64,000 nucleotides of DNA from Mycolicibacterium septicum DSM 44393 (GTDB lineage: Bacteria > Actinomycetota > Actinomycetes > Mycobacteriales > Mycobacteriaceae): the NCBI RefSeq assembly GCF_000455325.1, contig NZ_HG322953.1, positions 388,209-452,208 on the forward strand, read 5' to 3'. The first letter of the stretch is position 1; each line of letters begins with the position of its first letter. The translations under genes and the position numbers were made by a program. Shown in pieces: positions 25,713 to 34,485 of this stretch. The notes under the pieces are model-generated. The model had not been told where the DNA came from and made no database searches. It was given only the letters and a program-made list of their open reading frames with translations.

Positions 25713-25790
25713 TGAAATCGTTCAAAAACAAAAATATTCAGAAGGTTGAGTTCGGCGCGAACCGGGCATATCGTTCAACTCATGAACGAT
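25713..25790. promoter_or_regulatory. MarR operator region: perfect dyad over a start codon plus a second site
   Basis: ATCGTTCA-actca-TGAACGAT at 25770-25790 is a perfect 8-5-8 inverted repeat. It overlaps the ATG (25782-25784) of the divergent membrane protein gene. A second copy of ATCGTTCA lies at 25717-25724 within the smaller dyad TGAA-ATCG-TTCA, 23 bases from the MarR start codon. Three occurrences of the same octamer in under 80 bases, between a MarR gene and its divergent neighbour, make this a strong operator candidate. Binding itself is inferred. Confidence 0.72.
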
Positions 25791-26489
25791 TCAACGGGAG
25801 ATCGAATTCGCACCGACCGGCCGACCGGACGGCAGGGCGGACCGCCCTTGGCCCCGGTAGCGGCCGTATCCCTGGCGCTGCTGCTGGCCGGACTCGCCGT
25901 CGGTGTTGCACTCGGCGGGGTGATGCCGTTGCCCTACGGCCCGGCGGCCGAGGTCGTTCGATACATCCACGACAACCACTCCGCGGTGCAGGCCAGTGCG
26001 GTCGGCACGTTCGCCGCCTCGGTACCGCTGGCCATCTATGCCGCGACCGTGAGCACGCGCTTGCGGCAACTGGGCGTGACGGCGCCCGGGGCCACCATCG
26101 CGCTGGCCGGCGGCATTCTGGCGGCGGGCGCCCTCGCGTTGTCCGGGTTGATCTGCTGGACGATGTCCAGGGCTGAGGTGGTCGTCGACGACGGTCTGAT
26201 CCGTGCGCTGTACTACCTGGTATTCCTCACCGGCGGTGTCGGGCACATCGTCGCGCTCGGCTTGCTGCTCGCCGGGATCGCGGTGCCCGGCCTCGTCCTG
26301 GGACTACTGCCGCGACCGGTGGCCTGGATCGGGCTGGTGATCGCCGCGCTGGCGGAACTGGCCACGCTGGTGTTGATCTGGCCGGGATCGGCGGTGATCC
26401 TGCCGATCGCCCGGTTCACGGGTCTCATCTGGCTCATCGTGGTCGGTGCACTCCTGCCGGCGCGGCGGGTCGCTCGGAGGCGGGCATGA
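25782..26489 (+). CDS. Multi-pass membrane protein, DUF4386-like
   Basis: A 235-residue protein with about six hydrophobic segments, including VSLALLLAGLAVGVALGGV, IALAGGILAAGALALSGLI, YYLVFLTGGVGHIVALGLLLA and FTGLIWLIVVGALLPA. The layout recalls the DUF4386-type membrane family, but I do not recognise a function. The ATG at 25782 lies inside the putative MarR operator. Its stop overlaps the start of the following oxidoreductase as ATGA, so both are probably controlled by the divergent MarR regulator. Confidence 0.78.
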   Translation: MNDSTGDRIRTDRPTGRQGGPPLAPVAAVSLALLLAGLAVGVALGGVMPLPYGPAAEVVRYIHDNHSAVQASAVGTFAASVPLAIYAATVSTRLRQLGVTAPGATIALAGGILAAGALALSGLICWTMSRAEVVVDDGLIRALYYLVFLTGGVGHIVALGLLLAGIAVPGLVLGLLPRPVAWIGLVIAALAELATLVLIWPGSAVILPIARFTGLIWLIVVGALLPARRVARRRA

Positions 26490-27367
26490 AACTCAGCGTG
26501 AGCGTCACGAACTACTCGTGGCGGGAGCCGATTCACGAGCGGCTGGCCTCGATGGCGCCCTTTCTCGATGGCACTGCCGTCGACACGCTGTGGGTGGCCG
26601 ATCACCTGCTCCAGGCCGACCCCGCCAGTCCCGCCGACGAACCGATGCTGGAGGCGTACACCGCGCTCGGGTACCTCGCCGCGGCGACGCGCCGGATTCG
26701 ACTGGGCACCATGGTGACAGCGGCGACCTTCCGCGCGCCCGCGTTGCTGATCAAGGCGGTGACGACGCTCGACGTGCTGTCGAACGGCCGCGCGTGGCTC
26801 GGGCTCGGCGCGGGTTACAACGCGGCCGAGGCGACTGCGATGGGGTTGTTCCTGCCGGGTGTCACAGAGCGGTTCGAGCGGATGACCGAGCTGCTGCAAC
26901 TGGCCCAGCACATGTGGCACGGCGACGAATCGGCCTTCCGGGGACAACATTTGGCACTGCAGCGACCGGTCGGCAGTCCACGTCCCGTTACGGTGCCACA
27001 CCCTCCGGTGTTGATCGGCGGCACCGGTGAGCGCCGCACGCTGCGGCTCGTCGCGCAGTACGGTGACGCCTGCAACCTGTTCGACGTTCCCGACGGTGGC
27101 CGAGCCATCCGTCGTCAGCTCGAGGTACTGGACCGGCACTGTTCCGACGTCGGGCGACCAGCCGACGCGGTGCACCGCACGGTCACCACCGGGCTCGAAC
27201 CCGGTGAAACGGTGGCACAGCTGGTGCAGCGGTGCCGGGCGCTCACCGAACTCGGCCTGCAGCACGTCGTGCTGATCACCCGCGGACGCCCCTGGGCCGG
27301 TGCGGATCTCGACGTCGCCGCCGGGGCGGCCGATCAGCTTCGCGAGCGGGTACACACCCCGGGATGA
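26486..27367 (+). CDS. LLM-class F420-dependent oxidoreductase
   Basis: A 293-residue luciferase-like TIM-barrel protein. Segments VDTLWVADHLLQADP, RRIRLGTMVTAATFRAPALLIKAVTTLDVLSNGRAWLGLGAG are typical of mycobacterial F420-dependent members. It has ten sulfur-containing residues, unlike the sulfur-poor relatives after 38 kb. It is coupled to the membrane protein upstream and lies within the presumed MarR regulon, suggesting xenobiotic or redox-stress handling. The 3' end overlaps the convergent RNase Z-like gene by 34 bases. F420 rather than FMN use is inferred from subgroup resemblance. Confidence 0.87.
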   Translation: MKLSVSVTNYSWREPIHERLASMAPFLDGTAVDTLWVADHLLQADPASPADEPMLEAYTALGYLAAATRRIRLGTMVTAATFRAPALLIKAVTTLDVLSNGRAWLGLGAGYNAAEATAMGLFLPGVTERFERMTELLQLAQHMWHGDESAFRGQHLALQRPVGSPRPVTVPHPPVLIGGTGERRTLRLVAQYGDACNLFDVPDGGRAIRRQLEVLDRHCSDVGRPADAVHRTVTTGLEPGETVAQLVQRCRALTELGLQHVVLITRGRPWAGADLDVAAGAADQLRERVHTPG

Positions 27368-28194
27368 ACTTCGACCCGGTGCAGGTCGTCGCCCAGTTCG
27401 ATCTGGCGGTCGAACACCGATGCGGCCAGCGCGCGCCAGTCGTCCTCGGTGCCCGCGGCGATCCCGGGCACATAGTGGGTGAGGATCAGGATCCCGACGC
27501 CGGCGCGGGTGGCGGTCGCCGCCGCCTCCTGCACCGAGGAGTGATAGTCGCAGATGTCGCGGATCCGCTGCTGCGGAAGCAATTCGATCAGGTCCTTGCG
27601 AATCACCGTGTGCACCAAGGCTCCTGCACCGGCGGCCAGCGCGTCCAGGCTGGGACACGGCACGGTGTCACCGGCCGCCACCACCGAGGCACCGCCGTGT
27701 TCGATCCGGAACGCGATGGTCGGTGTGACCGGCCGGTGATCGGTAGGGGCGACCCGGATCTGCACGCCGCCGTGGTCCCACACCACCGCGTCGGTGTATT
27801 CGTGGACCTCCACCCGCGGTGGGCCGGTGAGGTCGGCGTGGTGGGCGATGCGATAGCCGATGTCGTGTCCGAATACCCGCAGCGTCGCATCGACCACTTC
27901 TGCGGTTCCCGGCGGGCCGATGATCGGCAGGGGCGGTGCCTCTGGGGTGAACGTGCTCACCCAGCGGGTGATGATCACGTCGCCCAGGTCGGCGATGTGA
28001 TCGCTGTGCAGGTGGGTCAGCAGGAGCGCGCTGAGCTGGTTGGCGCCCGAGCCGGCGGCGGCCAGACGCTGCAGCACCCCGCGGCCACAGTCGATCAGAA
28101 ACATCTGGTCGCCCGCGCGCACGAGGGTTGACGGTCCGGCCCGCTCCGGATCAGGGATCGGGCTACCGGTACCGAGCAGCGTGACCTCGATCAT
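27334..28194 (-). CDS. rnz: Ribonuclease Z-like metallo-beta-lactamase-fold hydrolase
   Basis: A 286-residue MBL-fold protein opening with IEVTLLGTGSPIPDPERAGP. The metal motif is H61-L-H63-S-D65-H66 (LLTHLHSDHIADL), with later ligands in VVAAGDTVP and ILTHYVPG. It resembles tRNA 3'-processing RNase Z and, from memory, M. tuberculosis Rv2407. The start is the ATG at 28194; a longer reading to 28284 lacks homology. A related arylsulfatase-like MBL enzyme remains possible, because the exosite that binds tRNA is not easy to see. The 3' end overlaps the LLM gene. Confidence 0.82.
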   Translation of the reverse strand: MIEVTLLGTGSPIPDPERAGPSTLVRAGDQMFLIDCGRGVLQRLAAAGSGANQLSALLLTHLHSDHIADLGDVIITRWVSTFTPEAPPLPIIGPPGTAEVVDATLRVFGHDIGYRIAHHADLTGPPRVEVHEYTDAVVWDHGGVQIRVAPTDHRPVTPTIAFRIEHGGASVVAAGDTVPCPSLDALAAGAGALVHTVIRKDLIELLPQQRIRDICDYHSSVQEAAATATRAGVGILILTHYVPGIAAGTEDDWRALAASVFDRQIELGDDLHRVEVHPGVCTRSRS

Positions 28195-28327
28195 GGCCCC
28201 ATTCCTACTCCGTTCCCGCGACGGATACTCGGAATCGGATTCCTGGCTGTCGCTGGGCGTGGCCCCTTTCCTACCGGCGACCACCGACCTAGCCTTGTGT
28301 GAGGTGGATCACGATCGGAGGCTGCCG

Positions 28328-28759
28328 ATGCGAATCGCGGACGTGCTGAAAAACAAGGGCACGGCGGTGGTGACGATTTCGCCGGAGACGACGGTGACCG
28401 AACTGCTGGCCGGCCTGACCGAGCTGAACATCGGTGCCATGGTGGTCATCGGTCCCGGCGGGCTGGCCGGGATCGTCTCCGAACGCGATGTGGTGCGCAA
28501 GCTGCACGAGCGGGGGAGCAGCCTGTTGGCTCAGCCGGTGTCGGAGATCATGACCACGGTGGTGGCGACCTGTACGCCGCACGACACCGTGGATCACCTG
28601 AGTGCGCTGATGACCGAGAACCGGGTGCGCCACATCCCGGTGCTCGACGGCGGCCGGCTGACCGGCATCGTCAGCATCGGTGACATCGTCAAGACCCGCA
28701 TGGAAGAACTCGAGGCCGAGCAGGAACAGCTGCAGGCCTACATCACGCAGAGCCGTTGA
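28328..28759 (+). CDS. CBS-domain pair protein
   Basis: A 143-residue protein consisting of two CBS motifs: TVTELLAGLTELNIGAMVVIG and DTVDHLSALMTENRVRHIPVLDGGRLTGIVSIGDIV. CBS pairs bind adenine nucleotides and act as energy or ligand sensors. No effector domain is attached, so it presumably acts on a partner. The ATG at 28328 follows a GGATCACGATCGGAGG ribosome-binding region. It is divergent from the RNase Z-like gene, with 133 bases between, and resembles M. tuberculosis Rv2406c as I recall it. Confidence 0.9.
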   Translation: MRIADVLKNKGTAVVTISPETTVTELLAGLTELNIGAMVVIGPGGLAGIVSERDVVRKLHERGSSLLAQPVSEIMTTVVATCTPHDTVDHLSALMTENRVRHIPVLDGGRLTGIVSIGDIVKTRMEELEAEQEQLQAYITQSR

Positions 28760-28863
28760 GGCGACGAGGCGACGGAGGCCGACACACGCCGGCAAGGGTT
28801 CGCCAATGGCCTTTGGTCGGTGGAAGTTCGGCGTCGGCGCGGTGACTGTTCGGGCGTAGCTGT

Positions 28864-28896
28864 AGCGAATATCAAGTAGCGAAGCGATAATTCGCT
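28864..28896. repeat. Imperfect dyad in the intergenic region before the DUF1254 gene
   Basis: Between the CBS gene and the DUF1254 lipoprotein gene (28760-28994) the only structure I see is AGCGAAT at 28864-28870 facing ATTCGCT at 28890-28896, with a further GCGAAG between them. It lies about 100 bases before the ATG, in a typical operator position, but could be chance in this GC-rich context. Confidence 0.3.
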
Positions 28897-28994
28897 GCGC
28901 TGAATGCCCCGGTGTGGGTGCGGTCCTGGGGCTATGGTCGGTTGAGACTTGGTCGGCGAGAACCGAACATAACCGGGAAAGGAACCGCTGGGAC

Positions 28995-30536
28995 ATGGAT
29001 GTGCCACTGACCCGACGTGGAGTACTGCGGACAGCGGGTATGGCGGCAGCCACCGCCGGTGTCGCCACCGTGATGGCCGCGTGCTCGACCGAGAAGACCT
29101 CGAACGGCTCAGAAACCAGGGAACCCGGCGGCCCGTCGCCGTCGGCCGCGCCCGAATCAGCGGCCGGCGCCGCGGACCTCACCCAGCCCGCCCCCGGGGT
29201 AGGGATGTTCCCGGGATATGCCCAGACGATCGCGCAGTTCGCTTACGTCTGGGGCTGGCCGCTGGTCAACATGCTCAACAGGCGTGCCCAGATCACCCAG
29301 GCGCCGCATCCTGGTCTGCTCGGCGGCATCCTGCCCGTCGCCCCGCAGGGCAGGCTCGCGATGCTGGCCAACTACATCGACCCGGCCGAGACGTTCGTGA
29401 CCTGCCCCAATCAGGACGTGGTGTACGGGTTGGCGTACTTCTCGCTTGATGACCAGCCGGTGATAGCCCAGGTGCCTGATTTCGGCGACCGGTTCTGGGT
29501 CTACGCGCTGTACGACGCGCGCACCGATCAGTTCGGTGAACTCGGCAAGCCGTATGGCACCAAGCCGGGTTTCTATCTCCTGGCCGGACCGAACTGGAAA
29601 GGCGAAAAACCTGACGGTGTGGAGGCGGTGATCAGGAGCGCCACCTCGTTGGCCAACGCCGTGCCGCGAGTCTTCATGGACGACACCCCCGAGGATCATG
29701 CCGCGATCCAGTCGGTGATCAACCAGGTCGACATCTATCCGCTCGGTGATTTCGACGGCAAGATGAGGACCACCGAGTGGGCCAAGCTTGCCACGATCCC
29801 CGCACCGCCCTCCGATGCCGGTGCGGGCGAGACGAAATGGGTTGTGCCCGAGAAGTTTTTCGACGAGTTCGGTTCCATCCTGGATCAGGTGGCCCCCCTA
29901 CCCGGTGAGGAAGCGCTCTACGCACAGTTTCGGGCGCTGCTGGACTCGGCCAATGAGAACCCCGACATCAAAAAGGTTCTCGTCGACACTGCGGTGGGCA
30001 CGGAACACGAAGTCATCGGGCCGTTCTTCCAGTGGGCGCACAACGGACGGCCCGCGGGCAACGGCTGGAACCGCTCAACCAACAACGCGCAGTTCGGGAT
30101 CGACTACTTCGACCGCACCGGTACCGCGAGATCCAACATGTTCGACAACCGGCCCACCGAGACGCAGTACTTCTACTCCGACAACGACGCCACCGGCGCC
30201 CCGCTCCACGGCGACAAGCTGTACAAGGTCACCTTCCCTGCCGGCCAGGAACCGCCCGTCAAGGGGTTCTGGTCACTGACGCTCTACAACGACAAGCACC
30301 TGTTCCACCCCAACGACCTCAAGCGCTACTCCTTGGGCACCAAGAACAAGACCCTCAAGCGCAATCCCGACGGATCGCTGACGCTCTACGCCGGCTTGAA
30401 GTCGCCGGGGCCGGACACCGAGTCGAACTGGCTGCCCGCGCCCGCCGGGCCGTTCTCCCTCTACATCCGTGCCTACTGGGGTGAGCCGGGCATCACCGAG
30501 GGCACCTGGAACCCGCCGGCCATCGAGGTGGCCTGA
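28995..30536 (+). CDS. Tat-exported lipoprotein with DUF1254 and DUF1214 domains
   Basis: A 513-residue protein. The N-terminus has a twin-arginine motif (LTRRGVLRTAGM, R7-R8) followed by a hydrophobic stretch and a lipobox ending at C30 (VMAAC), so it is predicted to be a Tat-exported lipoprotein. The DUF1254 part includes WGWPLVNMLNRRAQ and CPNQDVVYGLAYFSL. The DUF1214 part near the C-terminus includes GFWSLTLYNDKHLFHPN and the typical ending AYWGEPGITEGTWNPPAIE. Function is unknown for this widespread family. GGGAAAGGAA precedes the ATG at 28995. The gene stands apart from its neighbours. Confidence 0.88.
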   Translation: MDVPLTRRGVLRTAGMAAATAGVATVMAACSTEKTSNGSETREPGGPSPSAAPESAAGAADLTQPAPGVGMFPGYAQTIAQFAYVWGWPLVNMLNRRAQITQAPHPGLLGGILPVAPQGRLAMLANYIDPAETFVTCPNQDVVYGLAYFSLDDQPVIAQVPDFGDRFWVYALYDARTDQFGELGKPYGTKPGFYLLAGPNWKGEKPDGVEAVIRSATSLANAVPRVFMDDTPEDHAAIQSVINQVDIYPLGDFDGKMRTTEWAKLATIPAPPSDAGAGETKWVVPEKFFDEFGSILDQVAPLPGEEALYAQFRALLDSANENPDIKKVLVDTAVGTEHEVIGPFFQWAHNGRPAGNGWNRSTNNAQFGIDYFDRTGTARSNMFDNRPTETQYFYSDNDATGAPLHGDKLYKVTFPAGQEPPVKGFWSLTLYNDKHLFHPNDLKRYSLGTKNKTLKRNPDGSLTLYAGLKSPGPDTESNWLPAPAGPFSLYIRAYWGEPGITEGTWNPPAIEVA

Positions 30537-30589
30537 CAGCGTCGACTGTGACGCCGCCGACCGCCGGGACCGCTCAGGCGGTCAGAGGC

Positions 30590-31216
30590 ATGTGCGATGG
30601 TGGGTTGGTGGCTGCCGTCGATGTCCGTCCTCCGAACAAGTCTGACGTGAAGCGGCTCGCCGCGGTCCTGGGCCGGGCCTTCCACAATGACCCGGTGATG
30701 GCCTGGATCCTGGCCGACGACACCCGTCGCGCCAAGGGGCTGCCGCGGCTGTTCGCGGCGATCACGCGCCACCATTTTCTCGCCGGCGGTGGCGCTGAGG
30801 TGGCCGTCCGGGACGGCGAGATCGGGGCGGCAGCGTTGTGGGACGGTCCGGGCCGCTGGAAACAGACGCCGGGCGAAGAACTGCGCATGCTGCCCACGAT
30901 GGTGCTGGCCTTCGGCAGCACCATGCGGCGCGGCCAGCAGGTGGTCGAGCTGATGAAGAAGCAGCACCCGGAGGAGCCGCACTGGTATCTGGCGGTGATC
31001 GGCAGTGATCCCGCGGTGCGAGGCGGCGGGTTCGGGCATGCCCTGATGCAATCGCGCCTCGACCGGGTGGACGCCGAGCATGCACCCGCCTATCTGGAGT
31101 CGAGCAACCCCGACAACGTCCCGTACTACATGCGTTTCGGGTTCGAGGTCACCGGCGAGATCGTGCTGCCCGACGGCGGACCCACCATGACACCGATGTG
31201 GCGGGCGCCGCGGTAG
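30590..31216 (+). CDS. GNAT-family N-acetyltransferase
   Basis: About 208 residues with the GNAT fold. VRPPNKSDVKRLAAVLGRAFHNDP is the first helix, the acetyl-CoA loop is in LAVIGSDPAVRGGGFGHALMQ, and PAYLESSNPDNVPYYMRFGF is the C-terminal signature. Substrate unknown. I start at the ATG at 30590, preceded by CAGAGG; an in-frame upstream start at 30548 adds 14 weakly supported residues. It ends about 30 bases before the predicted cobalamin riboswitch and is probably a separate unit. Confidence 0.87.
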   Translation: MCDGGLVAAVDVRPPNKSDVKRLAAVLGRAFHNDPVMAWILADDTRRAKGLPRLFAAITRHHFLAGGGAEVAVRDGEIGAAALWDGPGRWKQTPGEELRMLPTMVLAFGSTMRRGQQVVELMKKQHPEEPHWYLAVIGSDPAVRGGGFGHALMQSRLDRVDAEHAPAYLESSNPDNVPYYMRFGFEVTGEIVLPDGGPTMTPMWRAPR

Positions 31217-31244
31217 CCGGCCGCGAGGGCAATCGCCGAAGCAG

Positions 31245-31350
31245 CGTGGCTGTTACAGTGCGAAGGCCGACCAACAGGGGAATCCGGTGAAAAGCCGGAA
31301 CTGACGCGCAACGGTATGAGGCACCGCCTCGAGTCCGACTACCTGTGGCC
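31245..31350 (+). promoter_or_regulatory. Cobalamin riboswitch
   Basis: A leader with the conserved core of adenosylcobalamin-type riboswitches. It shows AACAGGGGAATCCGGTG at 31273-31289, the P4-like CCGGTGAAAAGCCGG pairing, CTGACGCGCAACGGTATGAGG at 31301-31321, and the B12-box-like GAGTCCGACTACCTG near 31331-31345. It ends about 60 bases before the first gene of a four-gene ABC importer, which it is expected to shut down when cobalamin is plentiful. Boundaries are approximate because folding was done by eye. Confidence 0.85.
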
Positions 31351-31406
31351 GGGAATGACCGTTGACGGCTCCGCGACCGGGCCCTGGATCAAAGGAAGTC
31401 TTGGCC

Positions 31407-32444
31407 GTGCGTGTACTCATCGCACTGTTGTCCCTGTTGTCTGTGACGTTGTTGCTCACGGTGGCTTGCGGGCATCGAGAGTCGGGCGCCGACAACCCCG
31501 CCGCCGAGCCCGCCGCGGGCCCGACCAGCTATCCACTCACGATCGAGAACTGCGGTGTGAGAGTCACTTTCGACGGACCGCCGCAGCGGGCCGTGTCGCT
31601 GTACCAGTCCTCGACCGAGATCTTGCTGGCGCTCGGTCTGGCCGATCGGATGGTCGGCACGTCCACCTGGTTCGATCCGGTGCTGCCCGAACTCGCGGCC
31701 GACAATGCCACGGTGCCCCGGCTGGCGGACAACGACCCGGGGCTGGAGACGGTGCTCGATGTCGAGCCGGACCTGGTGACCTCGGCCAGCGCTCACACCT
31801 TTACTTCCGCGGTGGTCGCCGACCGGTCGAAGTTCGCTCAGCTGGGCATCCCGACGTATCAATCGCCTTCGGTGTGTACCGGGGCGAAAGTCGACGGTGA
31901 GACCGTCACCCGCATCGAACCGCTGGCCCTCGACACCCTGTTCCGGGAGATCGGTGAGCTGGCCCAGATCTTCGATGTGCAGGAGCGCGGCCGCGACCTG
32001 ATCGACCGGCTCACCCGGCGGCTGGACGACACACCGTCGATCACGGAGCCGGATACCAGCGTCGCATTCTGGTTCTCGGGGCTACGGACGCCGTATCTGG
32101 CCGGCTGCTGCTCGGCGCCCGGGCTGTACGCCACCGAACTCGGCGTCACCAATGTCTTCGCCGATACCCGCGAGGACTGGCCGGAGGTCAGCTGGGAGGC
32201 CCTGGCCGACCGCGACCCCGATGTGCTGGTGCTGGCCGACCTCAATCGACGGCGTGTCGACGGGGACGCGCTGGATGCGAAAGTGAGGTTCCTGGAATCG
32301 AATCCGGTGACCAGGAACATGACCGCGGTACGCGACAAGCGCTATGTCGTACTGTCCGGATCCGAACTCGACCCCGGAATCCGCGAGATCGATGCCCTGG
32401 AGAAGCTGGCTGCCGGTTTCCGGGCGTTCGGGCTGGCCCGGTGA
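31407..32444 (+). CDS. ABC importer substrate-binding lipoprotein 1 (BtuF/FecB-type)
   Basis: A 345-residue binding lipoprotein. I choose the GTG at 31407 because AAAGGAAG at 31391-31398 is suitably spaced and the product then starts with a signal peptide and lipobox ending at C21 (LTVAC). An ATG at 31362 would place cytoplasmic residues before the signal. The periplasmic-binding fold shows PPQRAVSLYQSSTEILLALGLADRMVG and DVLVLADLNRR. A GCC motif lies in LAGCCSAPG. The riboswitch upstream indicates cobalamin or a corrinoid precursor as substrate; related FecB-type proteins bind ferric siderophores. The stop overlaps the next gene by four bases. Confidence 0.85.
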   Translation: MRVLIALLSLLSVTLLLTVACGHRESGADNPAAEPAAGPTSYPLTIENCGVRVTFDGPPQRAVSLYQSSTEILLALGLADRMVGTSTWFDPVLPELAADNATVPRLADNDPGLETVLDVEPDLVTSASAHTFTSAVVADRSKFAQLGIPTYQSPSVCTGAKVDGETVTRIEPLALDTLFREIGELAQIFDVQERGRDLIDRLTRRLDDTPSITEPDTSVAFWFSGLRTPYLAGCCSAPGLYATELGVTNVFADTREDWPEVSWEALADRDPDVLVLADLNRRRVDGDALDAKVRFLESNPVTRNMTAVRDKRYVVLSGSELDPGIREIDALEKLAAGFRAFGLAR

Positions 32445-33463
32445 CGGGACGGGTCCGGCTATTGGCCGGAGCGATGGGTGCGCTGCTGATGGCCGCCTGC
32501 GGCCAGGCCACCGACCCGGCAGCGCCTTCCGGGGCGGCGCCCGGATATCCGCTGACGGTGCAGAACTGCGGCAGGCAGGTGATGATCGATGCACCGCCGC
32601 AGCGTGCGGTGTCGTTGAACCAGGGCTCCACCGAGATTCTGCTCTCGCTGGGCTTGGCGGACCGCATGGTCGGCACCGCGACGTGGACGGACCCGGTGCG
32701 CCCCGGCCTCGAGGCCGAGAATGCCCGCGTGCCACGGCTGGCGGTGAACAAACCGGCGCTGGAGACGGTGCTCGACACCGAACCCGATTTTGTGTCGGCG
32801 TCTTTCGGCGGCACCCTGGGGCCCGGCGGTGTCGCCGACCGGGACCAGTTCGCACAACTGGGCGTGCCGACCTATCTGGCGCCGAGCGACTGCGAGGGCA
32901 AGACCTCGGTCAACGGCGACGGCGCGCGCAGCACCCCGTTCAGCATGGACGCCGTCTACACCGAAATCCGGGACCTGGCCAGGATATTCGGTGTCGTCGA
33001 ACGCGGCGATCGGCTCATCGCGGAGTTGCGCGGCCGGATGGACACGGCCGGTGCGGCCGCCTCCGGAGTCGACATGGCCTTCTGGTTCTCCGATGTTCGT
33101 GCCCCCTACTTCGCCGGCTGCTGCGGATCCCCCGGGGTGATCGCCGGGACCGTCGGGGCACACAACGTGTTCGCCGACACCACCGATGAATGGCCGCAGG
33201 TGAGTTGGGAGAGTGTGGCCGACCGTGATCCGGATGTGTTGGTGCTGGGCGACCTGAGCCGCCGCACGATCGACGGTGACGCGCTGCAGACCAAAGTCGA
33301 CTTCCTGGAATCGAATCCGCTCACCCGAGGCCTGGCCGCCGTCCGGGAACGCCGCTACATCGTGGTGAACGGGGCCGATCTCAATCCGTCGATCCGCACC
33401 GTGGACGGCGTCGAGAAGGTGGCGAAGGGCCTTGCCGAACTCGGTTTCGGCTCACCGCGGTGA
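32441..33463 (+). CDS. ABC importer substrate-binding lipoprotein 2, tandem paralogue
   Basis: A 340-residue paralogue of the preceding protein, retaining PPQRAVSLNQGSTEILLSLGLADRMVGT, the FAGCCGSPG motif and the DVLVLGDLSRRTIDGDAL segment. The signal peptide ends with lipobox C20 (LLMAAC). It starts at a GTG overlapping the previous stop (GTGA). Two binding proteins serving one permease/ATPase pair suggest broadened specificity, for example cobalamin and an incomplete corrinoid. This is inference; no ligand residue can be read directly. Confidence 0.86.
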   Translation: MTGRVRLLAGAMGALLMAACGQATDPAAPSGAAPGYPLTVQNCGRQVMIDAPPQRAVSLNQGSTEILLSLGLADRMVGTATWTDPVRPGLEAENARVPRLAVNKPALETVLDTEPDFVSASFGGTLGPGGVADRDQFAQLGVPTYLAPSDCEGKTSVNGDGARSTPFSMDAVYTEIRDLARIFGVVERGDRLIAELRGRMDTAGAAASGVDMAFWFSDVRAPYFAGCCGSPGVIAGTVGAHNVFADTTDEWPQVSWESVADRDPDVLVLGDLSRRTIDGDALQTKVDFLESNPLTRGLAAVRERRYIVVNGADLNPSIRTVDGVEKVAKGLAELGFGSPR

Positions 33464-34485
33464 GTCTGCGTACCGGGTGGCTCGGCGGATTGTGGGCCGC
33501 CGGCCTTGTCCTTCTGGTGTTCTCGGCCGCGGTGGCCATCACCATCGGGCCCGCCGCGTTGTCGGTGGGCGACGTCTACCGAATCGTCGGTGACCGTCTC
33601 GGCGCGGGGCCCTCGGGCGCGACCCGACTGCAGGAGAGCATCGTCTGGCAACTGCGCCTGCCGAGGGTCGTCCTGGCAGCCATCTGTGGAGCCGGGCTGG
33701 CACTGTGCGGGGCGGTACTGCAGTCGCTGCTGCGCAATCCGCTGGCCGACCCGTTCGTGCTGGGGGTCTCGTCGGGCGCCTCTACGGGCGCGGTGCTGGT
33801 CGCGGTGCTCGGCGTCGGCGCGGGCACGCTGACCTTGTCCGGCGGCGCCTTCGCCGGTGCGGTGCTGTCGTTCGCCGTGGTGCTGCTGCTCGCCTACGCG
33901 GCCGGAGGCGGGACCGACCGGGTGGTACTGGCCGGAGTGGCCGGAACCCAGCTGTTCTCGGCACTGACGTCCTTCATCGTGTTGTCGTCGGCCGACGCCG
34001 AACAGACCAGGGGAGTGCTGTTCTGGCTGTTGGGGTCGCTGGCCGGGGTGTCCTGGTCCGATGTCCTCACCTGCGCGGTCGTCGTCGGCGTCGGCCTGGC
34101 GGTATGCCTGGCCTACGCGCGCACCCTCGACGCCTTCGCCTTCGGTCAGGATGCCGCCGCGACGCTGGGCGTCGCGGTGGCCCGGTCCCGGGTCGTGCTG
34201 TTGGTCATGACCGCGTTGGTGACGGCCGCCCTGGTCAGTGCGGCCGGGGCGATCGGATTCGTCGGGCTGGTGCTGCCGCACGCCGCGCGCTTCATCGTCG
34301 GGCCCGGCCATCGGCGCCTGTTGCCGACCGCGGTGATCCTCGGCGCGGTCTTCATGGTGTGGGTCGACACCCTGGCCCGGACCGTCTTCGCCCCACAGGA
34401 ACTGCCCACCGGGGTGGTCACCGCACTGCTCGGCGTCCCCGCGTTCGCATTGATCCTGTTGCGGCGCAGGGGGATACGCCGATGA
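33460..34485 (+). CDS. ABC importer permease (BtuC/FecCD type)
   Basis: A 341-residue integral membrane protein with about ten helices. FecCD-family signatures are LRLPRVVLAAICGAGLALCGAVLQSLLRNPLADPFVLGVSSGAS and GFVGLVLPHAARFIVGPGHR. It overlaps the second binding-protein gene and the ATPase gene by four bases at each end, so all four genes form one riboswitch-led operon. It would form the dimeric channel for cobalamin-type uptake. Confidence 0.92.
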   Translation: MSLRTGWLGGLWAAGLVLLVFSAAVAITIGPAALSVGDVYRIVGDRLGAGPSGATRLQESIVWQLRLPRVVLAAICGAGLALCGAVLQSLLRNPLADPFVLGVSSGASTGAVLVAVLGVGAGTLTLSGGAFAGAVLSFAVVLLLAYAAGGGTDRVVLAGVAGTQLFSALTSFIVLSSADAEQTRGVLFWLLGSLAGVSWSDVLTCAVVVGVGLAVCLAYARTLDAFAFGQDAAATLGVAVARSRVVLLVMTALVTAALVSAAGAIGFVGLVLPHAARFIVGPGHRRLLPTAVILGAVFMVWVDTLARTVFAPQELPTGVVTALLGVPAFALILLRRRGIRR

